From positions 23,930,268-23,994,267 of the forward strand of contig NC_071355.1 of NCBI RefSeq assembly GCF_943734655.1: a DNA stretch of 64,000 nt. Direction: 5' to 3'. Shown here piece after piece: positions 44,905 to 56,749 of the stretch (the first letter of the stretch is position 1; each line of letters starts with the position of its first letter). The translations under genes were made by a program, and so were the position numbers. The DNA comes from Sabethes cyaneus (taxonomy: Eukaryota; Arthropoda; Insecta; Diptera; Culicidae). Under the pieces are notes generated by a model that saw only the letters and a list, made by a program, of their open reading frames with translations, did not search any database and was not told where the DNA came from.

Positions 44905-47777
44905 AATTAGTCATTTAGTGAGGAAAGTGCCCACTGAAGCGGAAAACTTCAAGCAAAGACGCGTCATGGTGGAATCGAAAGCTTGAAAAGCTTAGAAAAT
45001 TGACTAGGAAACTTTTCAACAAGGCCAAGGCTACTTCTGATTGGACTAATTATAGAGAATGTCTAACAGAGTACAATTGAGAAATCCGTAAATCTAAAAG
45101 AAGGGATTGGAGGAATTACTTGCGAGCAAGTTGACAGCTTGCCTGTTGTAGCAAGACTTCACAAAGCCCTTTCAAAAGATCACACTAATGCACTTGGAAA
45201 CCTAAAAAATAAGCATGGCCAGTTTACAACCGATTCTCAGGAGTTGCTTAGTATCATGATAGACACACACTTTCCAGGCTCAATTCAAACGTCTTCCGAT
45301 GACGCACAGGGCTTCAACGCAGCTCAGTTTAGTTCAACTAGGGACGAAGATGGAGTTCAAGAATTAGCCAGTGCTATTTTCACGGAGTCGAGAGTTGAGT
45401 GGGCAGTGGATTCTATAAGTCCCTTCAAGTTTCCAGGATTAGATGGAATTTATCCAGTGCTATTACAAAATGCAAGGATATCACGGTTGCTCTTCGTACA
45501 TAGATGTTTAGGGCAAGTTTGATACTAGGATACATTCCTAAGAAATGGCGAGAAGTCCGGGTTATCTTCATTCCTAAAGCGGGGAAACGTGACAGGACAA
45601 ATCCCAAAGCATACAGACCAATCAGTCAGACATCTGTGATATTCATGGATCTTCAGATCAAATTATCATGTTTGAAAAGAAGACCTTTGAACAAATTCCA
45701 GTTTGCCTACCAAGCAGGAAAATCAACTGAAACAGCACTTCATACGTTGATTTCAAAAATAGAAAAGTCTTTTGACAATAAAGAAATCTCACTTGCAGCT
45801 TTTCTTGATATTGAGGGAGCATTTGATAATGCCTACCACAATTCAATTCACAAAGCCATGGAGAAACGGGGTTTTGACAGGTGCATTTCCAGTTGGATAC
45901 ATGCTATGCTAACCAACCGCACAATAACTACAAAACTGGGAGGATCTACTTTAACGACAAAACCAACTAGAGGTTGCCCTCAAAGGGAGTCCTATCTCCT
46001 ATGCTGTGGTCCCTAGTAGTCGATGATCTTCTAAATAAATTGGCTGAAAAAGGCTATGAAGTCATAGGATACGCTGACGATATAACAATTTTAGTAAGGG
46101 GAAAGTATGAACATACTATTTCCAATATAATCCAGTCTGCCCTGAACTACACACTTAAATGGTGTGACTTGGAAGGACTAAGTATTAACCCTTCTAAAAC
46201 AGTCATAATACCATTCACAAGAAGAAGGAAATACAGTATTGCAGCTCTGCAGCTGAAAGGGAAGTCCAATTGCAGCTATCCAAACGTACAAAATACTTGG
46301 GTGTTATACTTGACCATAAGCTAAATTGGAACAATCATCTAGAGTATGCAATCTCAAAAGCAAACAATGCTCTTTGGGTTTGCAGCAATACATTTGGCAA
46401 AAAGTGGGGCTTAAAGCGAGGATGATTCACTAGATCTATTCGGCAATTGTGAGACCCAGACTAACATATGCTTCGCTATTGTGGTGGCCTAAAACTACAC
46501 AAATAACAGCTCAAAAAATGCTTGGAAAGCTACAACGTATGGCGTGCTCTTCAATAACTGGAGCAATGACCAGCACATCTTCCAAAGTTCTAGATGCTCT
46601 TTAATATCTTCTACCGTTGCACCAATTCATACAACTTGAAGCAGAAAAAGGTGCTCTTAGGCTTGGGCATGTTAAACATTTTCAAGATGGGGATCTCAAT
46701 GGTAGGTGTCCATCCTCCGAGATTTTCAACTGAACACCCTGGTAATCATGAACGAAGACTGGATGGAAACTAGGACAAACTTCGCTATACCCTTCAAAGT
46801 AAACGAAACCGATCGCTGATTATGGGAAGAAGGTGGTCCTAAGACTCGTCCGGGATCACTCCTGTTTTACATCGATGGTTCTAAAATTGGCAAATCTACA
46901 GGAGCTGGGATTACTGGACCAGGAATCGACATATCAATTCCAATGGGACAGTGGCCCACAGTCTTCCAACTCCAAGCAGAAATACATGCCATATCAACTT
47001 GTATAAACATTTGCTTGACTAGGAAATACAGACATGCCAATATCTGTATTTTCTCCGATAGTCAAGCAGCTCTAAATGCCTTAAAAGCATACACATGCCA
47101 GTCAAAGCTGGTTTGGGAATGCATCCTCTCCCTAAGACAACTGCCTTTAACTAACAATGTTAATTTATACTGGGTACCCGGTCATGCCGGTATAGAAAAA
47201 AATGAAAAGGCGGATCTCTTAGCGAGAATTGGCTCCTCAACTGAATTCGTTGGGCCTGAGCCATTCTGCGGGGTGTCTACAGCCTACGTAAAAGCTGAGC
47301 TCAAAGTCTGGGAATCATCAACGATTGATGCCAACTGATGCAAAAGCATCACACGCAGCTTAATCAGTTTGAATAAAGTGGATCTGAGTACGCCGACCGG
47401 TCTTTTAACCGAACACTGTCCGAGCAGATATCACCTTAAAAATATAGGTAAGCTGACAGATGATATATATCGATTCTGTAATTTTGAGATCGAGACTTCA
47501 GAACATATACTGTGTCAATGCAGCGCTCTAATTCAACGAAGACTGCGTATTCTCGGAGAAGGTGTTCTAACGCCTAGTGAGATATGGTCTGCTGAAACAA
47601 AAGAGGTACTGAAATTCATTAAGGAAGTCATACCTTCTTGGGGGAAATGTAAATTCATAGGGCGACCAACACTCTGACTCATAGTGATGGAACGAATTGA
47701 TTATGCAAGCAGCAACTCGGAGTATACCACAATAGATCTAACTAATGGTCGCAGTGGTTCAGGCTCCCATAAAAAAA
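44905..47777 (+). pseudogene. LOA/Lian-like non-LTR retrotransposon relic (RT and RNase H)
   Basis: A 5'-truncated LINE. In order: WWNRKLEKLRKLTRKLFNKA near 44965-45030 (region between nuclease and RT, family-typical), the RT start near 45380-45460 (PGLDGIYP), KAYRPIS near 45605, the QAGKSTETAL box near 45712, the GCPQ(R)(G)VLSP region near 45975, catalytic YADD at 46070-46081, RNase H with IDGSK near 46872, SDSQAAL near 47058 and GHAGIEKNEKAD near 47183, and a C-terminal zinc-finger-like stretch (CPSRYHL, HILCQC) to 47677. Stops at 45078 and 47336 and several frameshifts break it. It ends in an A run at 47771-47777. The RNase H suggests the LOA/I group; the clade is uncertain. Confidence 0.8.
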
Positions 47778-48030
47778 CGACATTAATGAATTACGTTGAA
47801 ACTATACCTATTCGAGAGATGATTTTCATACCAATTGATTGAATAACCTTTACTGAATCTCTGAGTGCTTGTTGGTCTTAATAAAACGCTTTTAAATTTG
47901 AGTTATGGTCGCGAGAAATGATGAGATTGCTGCGGCTTATTTCGGCATTGTGGCAGACACTACACTGTGTGGTTTGAATTTCTGGCAGGCCGAACGCACC
48001 TGTACGGTACAAAACCATAACAGTTATAAT

Positions 48031-48316
48031 GCAATCCCCCGAATAACTCAATAACTAATCGAAACCGATCGCAGATTATGGGAAGAAGGTGGTTCTAAGA
48101 CTCGTCCGGGATCACTCCTGTTTTACACCGATGGTTCTAAAATTGGCAGACCGCAATTTTTTAGCTCCGTAATTAACAATAAAGCAGATTTTTGGCATAT
48201 TGTTGGGGCTTATCAAAGGCTTATCGCCTACCAAAAACCAACTATATCTATTTGAAGAAGCCTGAGAAATTGCGATGAGCAATGAGCATCTCCCAAGGGC
48301 TTATTCGGTGGATTGC
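48031..48316. mobile_element. Candidate inverted-repeat element carrying a LINE fragment
   Basis: The left end GCAATCCCCCGAATAA and the right end TTATTCGGTGGATTGC are inverted copies with one mismatch. Inside, 48054-48148 is nearly identical to 46797-46890 of the LOA-like element (the start of its RNase H, with FYTDGSKIG). The ends resemble those at 29790. Target duplication not found. Confidence 0.5.
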
Positions 48317-48404
48317 TGTACTTCAACAACGGACCAAAATGGAGTCAGATGGTTTATGTGTCGGTGTTTCTCAAGGGTTGCCTACATACCGGCTCATTGA
48401 AGAT

Positions 48405-48507
48405 AACTAGTTTTGCAGTGACAACAGCTTGCTACTAGCGCTAGTGTACATTAAATCGTCTATGTACACTAGCGTCAGAAGCAAGTGGTTGTCACTCAAA
48501 AACTAGC
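48405..48507. mobile_element. Palindromic MITE (~46-bp arms)
   Basis: The left arm AACTAGTTTTGCAGTGACAA and onward to CTAGTGTACAT is matched by an imperfect inverted right arm ending GTCACTCAAAAACTAGC. The loop is about 10 bases. Target site unclear. Confidence 0.6.
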
Positions 48508-48516
48508 TATTTCTAC

Positions 48517-48829
48517 ATGTTAGAAGCGTTCCAGGCGCATCTGCCTCGCATATTTGTAGTAGTGTAAATGGAGTGTTCCTTCTTGATTAAAGAAGTAGAA
48601 TTGTTCTGTGATACTGTATTAACAGCTGCTTAATTTCTAGAATAGGTGAACGTGAACATAATTGTGTGTTTTCCAAACCATCATCGAAAGCGGATACACG
48701 TAAGCGATTGCTACTATTTTTTCGGTTTAATTACGTGCTAGTGGAGAAATATAAAGCCCCTGTAGCGTAGGGACTACCAATTTTTAAACAGCACACCATT
48801 TTTTTAGAGAATGCTTCAATCTGCAAATA
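48517..48829. other. No recognisable feature
   Basis: Spacer between the palindromic element and a SINE-2 copy. Confidence 0.35.
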
Positions 48830-50000
48830 TAAATTTTATTTTTTTTCCATGTGCGCACTCATTACTGCGACCAGTAGTAGTAGTATCGCCCGGGTATTTG
48901 CTGTATGACCGGCACTGCATTTCTTTTTGCTATAATCGCTATTGAGTGAGCGATATGCTTATTTTAAATTGTATGCGTGCTTGCGTGTATTGGGGTTTAC
49001 CCTTCCTTCAAAGCTTGATCTACTTTACCCACTTATTCCTCGCTGCCAGCACTATCCCATATTATAGCCGTCCCTGGCGAAGACTCATTCGTACCTCTGA
49101 CCAGTACACTTAACTATAGGATGGACATTTGCACTGTCAAGAGCAGGGCTTCGACCGATCCTTTTTTCTACCGCAGTCACACCAACGCGCATTCAAGTTC
49201 ACACCGTCCGTTTAGAGGTGGAATACGAACGCTATGCATAACACAACTGGCAGTTTGCTCAGTCAAACGCCGATGGCACACAGCAGAACGAACGTGTTCT
49301 AGAGCTTTTTGACATTTTCGTTTCGATCAAGTTGCCTTTACCGTTTGAAGCAGCGAATGACTGCAAAACAGTCAAATGACTGGCAATCACCATGCTAACG
49401 AAAAGCAACCGCACAATCGTATGATTCAATACTACAAAAAAACAACCACTACATGTGCATGGAAGAAGTCGGTCGGACTCTGTCCAACACAAACGAATAT
49501 TTTGCTTGCGTCGGACCGACGTCCGGGTGACAAACTATTACCGTGAGCAGACGATTTGGAGACAAAAAGAGAAACGAAAAAATACGTCACCGTATGCTTC
49601 CAGTCAGTTTGCAGTTTATATTCTCAAAGCGCAAAGCAAAACGGGAGATCGACTGTTTGCTTTTGCTGAGATGCCGCATGAATTGTAAGACGGGAGCAGC
49701 GCAAGCGGCAGAATGACTGAATTCAAAAAACAGTCAAATGATCGTTCAAAAAGCGGAGTTTGAATGCGGAAAGTTCGCATTCACGGCAGTCACATTCAAC
49801 CTTTTCAAGCCCTGGTCAAGAGGCTTCAGAGGGTAAATATAGAATTTAGCACGAAGGAAGGGTAAATGGAGGGGCCTGATAATAAACCCATGCTAAAGTC
49901 ACTTGACATCGAATGGCTTGATTCTACTAAGATTCTAACCCACGACCACTCGCTTGTCAAAGCAGACTCGGTAACCTTGCGGCTACGGAGCCCCCCAAAA
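48830..50000 (-). mobile_element. SINE-2, copy C, split by a hAT-like MITE
   Basis: A minus-strand SINE in two parts: tail and body 48830-49143 and head 49823-50000. The head on the minus strand reads AGGTTACCGAGTCTGCTTTG and GGGTTAGAATC, tRNA A- and B-box-like. Removing the inserted element and one GTCAAGAG restores a continuous SINE comparable with the copies at 8680 and 50190. Confidence 0.7.
49144..49814. mobile_element. hAT-like non-autonomous transposon, 671 bp
   Basis: Inverted ends CAGGGCTT (left, continuing CGACCG) and AAGCCCTG (right, preceded by CCTTTTC). A perfect 8-bp direct repeat GTCAAGAG flanks it (49136-49143, 49815-49822). Both the CAGGG start and the 8-bp duplication are hallmarks of hAT transposons. 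The interior has subterminal CAGTCAAATGA repeats (near 49368, 49731) and no transposase; the 63-77 codon frames are not recognisable. Confidence 0.85.
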
Positions 50001-50189
50001 ATTTTATTATAATCAACGTTTTGCTAATTGAGGTTATTTCTTACAATTTTGGTGAATTTTCTAGTTGGGTTTGGATCGTTTCACTTCCTCGACACAGTAT
50101 CTCAAATCTAATAAACAATTCTAGGTTAGATCATGCTCTGTTGCTCAGCATTAATTTTACTTACTCCTAATTACAATGCAGGTAAATTA

Positions 50190-50660
50190 GACCCTCCGTT
50201 GTCGCCAGATTGCCGAGTCTGTTTTGACAATCGAGTGGTCATGGGTTCGATTCTTAGTAGGATCAGGCCATTCGATGTCAAATGACTTTAGGATGGGGTT
50301 ATTCTCAGGCCCCTCATTACCCTCCCTTCGTGCTGAATTCTATATGACCCCCATAAAAGCACTCTTTACAGTGCAAAAAGTCACTCTTATAGTTAAATGT
50401 ACTGGTCAGCCTTGCCAGGGATGTAATTGGAGGCAGTACTGGCATTGAGGAGCAAGGTGGGTAAAGTAGATAGCATTGAAGGAAGCGTAAACCCCACTAG
50501 ACTTAAGCACGCTTAAAATTTAATAAGCATATCGCTCATTCAATAGCGATTATAGCAAAAAATGCAGTGCATGTTATACAGCAGACACCCGGGTGATATC
50601 ACAATAGATCAACGTTACTTATCGCAGTGATGAGTCCATACAATAAAAAAATCTATCTAT
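50190..50660 (+). mobile_element. SINE-2, copy D, with tRNA-like head
   Basis: The most complete copy in the window: the tRNA-like head 50195-50265 has A-box-like AGATTGCCGAGTCTG and B box GGGTTCGATTC; the body runs to about 50635; the tail is A-rich and followed by (ATCT)n. It lies head-to-head with copy C, 190 bp away. Transcription by pol III is expected from the boxes. Confidence 0.7.
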
Positions 50661-50667
50661 CTATCTA

Positions 50668-50774
50668 CCCAAGTAACAATTTGGATTTTATTACACTCTT
50701 ATAATGGCATTTAGGACCAAAATTGGTCATAAAACCGCCCTAAAAGTGAAATAAAACTCACATTATTGCTTAAG
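50668..50774. mobile_element. MITE family B, copy 2 (107 bp)
   Basis: Ends CCCAAGTAACAATTTGGATT and inverted CTTAAGCAATAATGTGAGTT, interior with GACCAAAATTGGTC. It is inserted at the end of an (ATCT)n tract that resumes on its right side. Confidence 0.8.
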
Positions 50775-51770
50775 TTTCTATCTTTCTATCTATCCGCTAT
50801 CCGCTATCCTCTGTCCTCTGCATTCGACATGATGCTGTCGTGAAGAGAGATTGCTATATCTCGTATAACATCCGGATATTATAACAGCTTTGTAGCTTGC
50901 CTGAGATTTATCCAGCAAAATGATATCTTCCGCCTATTTTATTAAAATTGAATTATATGACCATTATTTGACATTTTATGCCCAATTTTGCTTACCAGAA
51001 CCACTATAGGTACCAGGGCCCGGCATCGTCGAAACAAATAGATGAAACTGACTTTCTCTTACCTTCGCTTCATACATGAAGTGACTTGCTTCACTTGTTG
51101 AACGGAACGTTACAAGCAAGCTTCGGTTGAAGTTGGTGGTTGTTTCAGTTGACGACGGCAGAAAGTCAGGCACGATTTGTCGACATTTACAAGGTAACTT
51201 TAATATGCGTTGCATTGTAGGAAATGTTACTCAAATTCAATTCATTTGCATTCATAGTTGCTGGCCTTCTTCTGAATATTTGATAGAAAAGTACAAATGA
51301 AAAGCTGAACCCAATGGTCATGACGAAGTGAAAACCGTTTCGCTGACGCTAACTGAAGCCAGTTTGAAACTGAAGCGGTGCTGCTTCTGTTGAAACCGAA
51401 GCTTCACTACTTCATTGTTGAGTGACGCTATGCAATTGAAGGTGACGTTGCCGGGCCCAGATAAGTACATGATAATCCCCACATTGTTACTTGTGTAATT
51501 TTCTATGAGGCGATGGTAAAAACAGGTGCATAAACTCAAAGTTTAAAATACGCCGCACGCTTAATAAAGGCGGTTGTGGAGTCTTCTTTTATCCAGTCCA
51601 CTGTGGTTTAAAGGTTAACCAATACCTGCGATCCACAGGGCCTGGAAGGACAAGTGGGTTCAAATTCGGGATGTAATTGGCGCCGACTATAGCTTGCCCA
51701 AGTAGCACACTTCAGGACCATTTAGTTAAAGCAACTGGATTACGACTGAATTTAGTCATATCTCGGTTAC
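50775..51770. other. No supported gene
   Basis: Mixed sequence. Near 51615-51670 the plus strand has GGTTAACC and GGGTTCAAATTC, a possible SINE head. Nothing else recognised. Confidence 0.35.
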
Positions 51771-51965
51771 CACAACAACTCTCCGTTCGGCATACTTGCG
51801 TCGTGGTCGGCCCACCGTAGTCTCCCTCCAGCTTTCACCAGATATACGATGGGATTCTCTCCAAGTAGTGTCTGCAACTCGTGGTTCATACGCAAACGCC
51901 ACTCTCTGCTATCCTTGATCGAAGCGTACTGCGGAGGGAAAAGTAGCAATAGTCGATTTCCAGCA
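51771..51965 (-). pseudogene. RTE relic, C-terminal fragment
   Basis: The minus-strand frame 51767-51949 reads from WRLRMNHEL to GRLRWADHDASMPNG, matching the end of the RTE reverse transcriptase (RLRWAGHVARM). It is related to 1600-1740 and 40028-40060. A short fragment only. Confidence 0.7.
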
Positions 51966-54719
51966 TGAATGCGTCATTGAATCTCCTTACTCGTATTTCG
52001 AACGAATTTATGGTTCGTTCGAAGCTGCAGCCTTCGCAAAATTTTAGGATCAACAAAAGCACAAAAAAATCTTGATTTGCATTCGCAATGCGTCTAAAAG
52101 TTGTCCAAACACACATAATTTTTCTTTCAATTTCAATTTTATTGCAGTGTAATAAAATGATCAAAAATCACAGAATAAACAAGCCTCCTCATCACTTCAA
52201 ACAACCTGGCCAAACGATTAGCAATTCATTTCTCACCCGGGACGGGGCGACTGAATCATAAATTGGTACAAACAGGACAAATATTGATTCGATTTAAATT
52301 AATAAATATCACACCGAGCACGAAATGTCCGCTAAACGCAGCCAGCCAATCGGATGAAAAAAGGGGGTGGGTGGGTCGTAACAAGAGCAATCAATCTGAT
52401 ACGTATGAAATAATTATTGCGGAAAGCGCAGTGCATCAGTAATTCATGATATAGTGGCTGTGAAATTTTCCACAACCCTCCCCCAGGCGTTGATCGATTT
52501 CCTTTTGGTGAGTCTGAAATGAGCAAACAACGATAATATTCATTACCTCCAAACCTACCTAATTATTTAAACTTAAGCCTACCAAAATGCCATTATTTCC
52601 TTACAACATACGACCTTTCGGAATATTAATTGCGGGACGTTTTTTTTTCATAAATTCCTATCGCGAAAAAAAAATTTCCCATCGACTAGCTAGGGGCTCA
52701 GTTAGAGTTCAAATGTTTCGCGTAGGTGTTCAACCGCATAACGGAGGTAAAAGTTCAACTTTCTCATGCAGTTGTAGAGTCCGTCCGGTGCGTATAAATG
52801 GTTTGAACCCGGCACTCGCCATCGTCGTCGCGGTAGACGGTCACTCGTTGGTCATACAACGAACGAGAGCAGATAGACACTCCTAGCGCCGGCATTCGGC
52901 TTTCCGTCCTTTCCGCTGTACGCGCGATTCCGGCCCGGTTTCGATTGAATAATATTATTGCATGCGTATGAAGGCTCACTCAACGGAAAAGTCGAGTACT
53001 TGTCCGCCACACCGCCCGGCCGTCATCGGTGCCAAGTTGAGCATGTTTTTATTCCGAGTTGGGTTTCACACAAAAATGTGCTCAAATGTTTGGACTTTGT
53101 GAACACACTTCCAGTGTGTGTCGTCGTCGTGGTCACGGTTTCAAGTGACCAAGAGACGGTTTTTGTGCTGAATGATAAGATCCGGTGAAGACTTTTTCCG
53201 TGAACAACCACTTGACGCCTTCGGATGGCAATTGTAACTGTTACGTTGAAACATGTTTTGGTACTTTAGTAAGTACGCGCTTGGTGGTTGAGTGGGTTAA
53301 ACGTCCAAGCGTTTAGACATTGGTTGCATGGTGCCAAATGCCATTGCTCTGAAGCATGATGTTTTGGAGTGCCATAATGATTATCGATGTTTTCAACGGT
53401 GCGTGTATAATACGTCGTTGGTTAAGAGCAAACGAATGGTTTCATCATGATGGAATTAAATCATTAACCCGGTTAAAATCAATTTGGACCATTTGCTAAC
53501 AATAGATCTGGTGTGAGTTATTTCGATAGTTAAATTGCAATCTTAAATTTGCCATTTAACCTAAAACCGATCAAGCGCATTTATATCGATTAAATTGAGA
53601 AGAACACAAGAAAGTGTAAATGCTAAAAATTCCCAATTTTATGATCGATATTTCGTTTTTGATGCGATATTATCCAAGAGAAACCACAAAAAAAGCAGCA
53701 CACGTTCGACCCACCGAAGGCGGGGTGTTTAAACTTAATTTAATTACTATCCGTTAGCATTCAGCATGAATGTGCGATTTCGTTTTGATTGGACACGAAT
53801 TAGCTCACACCATAGTTCCAATGCTCTCTCGGCGGTATGCCAACCAACCAATTCATCGACGGGCCGGTACGCGGTGGTACGGTGCCAACCGACATGGTTG
53901 AATTGTGCGGCCAACGAGCGATGGTTGCACCTCGACTGAACGTGGCTGATTGCCGCGGCGGCGGCGCTGACGATTGTTATGACAATTGTAACAATTTCGC
54001 TCGACCCAAACATTAATTGCACGGCAATTTTCCTCTGCTCCAAAGGATACATACCTACATACCTACGGACATACGGACTGATGGTGCATGGCAGTGCGGT
54101 TTTTGTTTGCGGTGTCGAAGCTCACTCACACGGGATTTGTCGTTTCACTGCATTTGCCGGGTGGTGTCGTGAACCGCAGAAGATAAAACTAAACTGTGAG
54201 TTGCACATTAACTGTATTATCTATTCGTAATGGTCAATACATAGAGTTTTGTTCGGTACTTTGAACAAAGAGTGTTTTGACGTGACTAACTGTCTCACTG
54301 GTTCAATAGGATACTTGAATGATGTATTCACATCAAATTAAATAACATGAATAAGTAATAACACAGGAGTTTTCCACATATTTATAATACAGGATAATGG
54401 GGACAGGATAAAACGGGATACATATGATACAGGATAGTGTATTTATAATACAGGGTAAACGGGAAAAAGAAACCGAATATTTAATATTAACTGGCACCTA
54501 AATAAATAAGGAGTTTAGTGGAATAAAATTAAATAAACTCCTAGAAACTAGATTCCAGTATTACTGTTTCCTCATCCGGTGTGCGAAAAATCCAAATGTT
54601 CCTAGTAATTCAGATAAAAAGACAAGCTTGACTATCTGGAATTCAAAAATTTCAGTCAACCTTGACTATACTAAGAACCTATGAATACGCACTTGAGCCA
54701 ATAATCGCTCCTTCACAAT
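51966..54719. other. Unique sequence, 2.7 kb, no supported gene
   Basis: GC-rich at 52780-53040 and 53790-53960; otherwise AT-rich. A TATAAAT lies at 52793-52799 but no matching initiator was found at the right distance. TTTATAATACAGG occurs twice (54380-54445). No frame resembles a known family. Confidence 0.4.
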
Positions 54720-54962
54720 ACAATTAGAATCAGGGCTGCCCATTTGACATAAATTCATTTCGCATACTGCAGTTTAGTATAACGTCGTTTGTCATAACAA
54801 CATTAGCGTAATCACAAGGGATGATCTGGAGGAAAAACATTTGGTATAACAACCTTTTGGCATAATCCCATAAAAACACTTTATGACTTTTTATAGATGC
54901 GAGTGTATAGCGTAGACCGTAGACCGCGAGTGTTGCCGGTGACCCGGCGTCGGAATCACCTC
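54720..54962. repeat. Helitron fragment beside a degenerate repeat
   Basis: About 54925-54957 matches, with one difference, part of the Helitron at 21490-21520 (GAGTGTTGCCGGTGACCCG). The preceding 200 bases have loose repeats around CATTTGGTATAACAACC and TTTTGGCATAA. Confidence 0.5.
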
Positions 54963-55000
54963 TATTTAGGTGCATGCATTTTCCTAGATTTACTGACTAT

Positions 55001-55374
55001 CCAGCTAGCATTTTTATATGTATAAAAAAGTTAAAAATCAGCATTACGTACATATATACATGCTAATAAATCGTATTTGCTGCGGCAAAACTGACATATT
55101 CGTACTATTTTGGAGTCGATATACGTGATGAGGAATAAATATACGCGTTTCAGCTATATAAGTAATTATATACGATAATATCCGATTAAGCCCAGCTCGC
55201 TCCGTGCTGCTATACGATTCTGTGCTGAATATCGTATGTGTGTCAGTTACTGTCATTATATACGACAGAAAATCAACTTGGGCGCACTTTATTAAGCATT
55301 AACTACGATTCTGAGTTTAATAAGAGATATTAACGTACTTTGTACTTTGATATACGAGTTGGTGCTGGCTGGGT
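55001..55374. mobile_element. Candidate inverted-repeat element (CCAGCTAGCA ends)
   Basis: The left end CCAGCTAGCATTTTTATATG and the complement of the right end (CCAGCCAGCACCAACTCGTA then TATCAAA) share a weak inverted match. Internally, ATACGATTCTGTGCTG and similar TATACG words recur. Tentative. Confidence 0.35.
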
Positions 55375-55486
55375 ACCTAGCTAACACCAAATCGCACGTC
55401 AATTTCCGAAAATTATTGTAAATAACTCTCAACAAATTCGGAATCATAATCAAAGCCCAATAAAGTGTTTCCCAGTTGATTTTCAA

Positions 55487-56705
55487 TCTACACTGAAGTC
55501 GCTTTTTACGCGGTTTTCGGAATTTACGCGGTTTTTTACGCGGTTTTCGGAATTTACGCGGTTTTTACGCGGTTTTCTGAGTTTGCGCGGTTTTTTTACG
55601 CGCTTTTCGGAATTTACGCGGTTTTACGCTATTTTCGGAATTTACGCGGTTTTTTACGCGGTTTTCGGAACTTACGCGGTTTTTTACGCGGTTTTTTAGG
55701 CGGTTTTCAGAATTTACGCGGTTTTTTTACGCGCTTTTCGGAATTTACGCGGTTTTGATTTACGCGGGACGTATCCTCCGTGTAAAAAGCGACTTGAGTG
55801 TATACCTATAAAAATGGATTTCTGTCTGTCTGTTTGTCTGTCTGTCGGTATGTTCCTTATAGAATCGAAAACTACTGAACTGATTGGCGTAAAAATTTGT
55901 ATGTAGGAGATTTTGGAGCCGGGGAAGGTTGTTATGATATTTAGAGGGGGGGCTCCCACACAAATTTCTGTATAACTAGAGAACTAATCAAGCAATTGGA
56001 ACCAAATTTGGCATGCGGGGCTCTAAGGGAGTAGAATTTTTTCTATGGTGTACTGAGATCCCTCCTCCTAAGAGCGGGGCTCCTATACAACTGAAATACA
56101 AACTTCCTCATAACTCGAGAACTAATCAAGCAAATGGAACCAAATTTGGCATGCGGGGTTTCAGTTTAAGAGGGGTACAAAGTTCCTCATAACAGTAAAA
56201 AACATAACAGTCAATAACAAGACCACCGAAACTATCTATAGTAACCCTAGATGGTTCAGAGTGAGACGCCGGAAGTTCTGGCCACTGCAGAGGTGTATTT
56301 GTATTCCTAGGTCTATTGACCTCTATTACCTTCCTTCAGTGGGGTCCGAACGAGCGAGTATGGAGAGGATCACCCCTGCGAAATGGTACTTCCCACGAAA
56401 AGGTTTTCCGTTATATGTTTTATAAGCACTGCGGAAATTTAAGTGCTTTCCGCTTTCTTTTATCTGGCTAACCAACGAAGGGGCGAAGGGGGGGGGGGTT
56501 GTTTTCTACTTTACTGTGAGGAAAAATTTTAAAATTGTGTATTAAACCACCCATGCTTTCATAGTTACGTAACTGCTAAAATGAATCATCTAAGGTTGAG
56601 CTCCTCAGAAACTTGCGAAACTTGTGACAATGGTCATCCGAGATTCACAATTTATGCACAACACAGTTTAATTCGTGGCAATACGAAGTTTGTCGGGTCA
56701 GCTAG
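55487..56705 (+). mobile_element. Helitron-like element 2, interrupted by a MITE
   Basis: The plus-strand copy of the element at 21374. Excising the MITE (55491-55800) and one TA gives the start A|TCTATACCTATAAA. The right end is GGGTCAGCTAG|T (CTAG at 56702-56705) with a small hairpin TTCGT/ACGAA (56672-56676, 56682-56686) 15 nt before it. It carries a short CTGT tract and only about two of the 143-bp units (anchors near 56001 and 56139) against twelve in copy 1. Non-coding. Confidence 0.75.
55491..55800 (-). mobile_element. MITE family A (TA target), copy 3, inside a Helitron
   Basis: 310 bp with ends CACTGAAGTCGCTTTTTACG and the inverted right end finishing AAAAAGCGACTTGAGTG, flanked by TA (55489-55490, 55801-55802). 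Orientation is opposite to copy 2, judged by the unique piece GATTTACGCGGGACGTATCC near the right end. The interior is a chain of TTTACGCGGTTTT units. Confidence 0.85.
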
Positions 56706-56749
56706 TATACATATAAAAATACTAGCTGGGTAGGAGGGGCAATCCCTTA

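Noticed and set aside
52780..53190. Core promoter with TATAAAT at 52793 and a 5' exon ending before GTGAAG at 53187
   Set aside because: The nearest initiator-like TCACTC is 48 bases from the TATA box, too far, and no coding exon follows.
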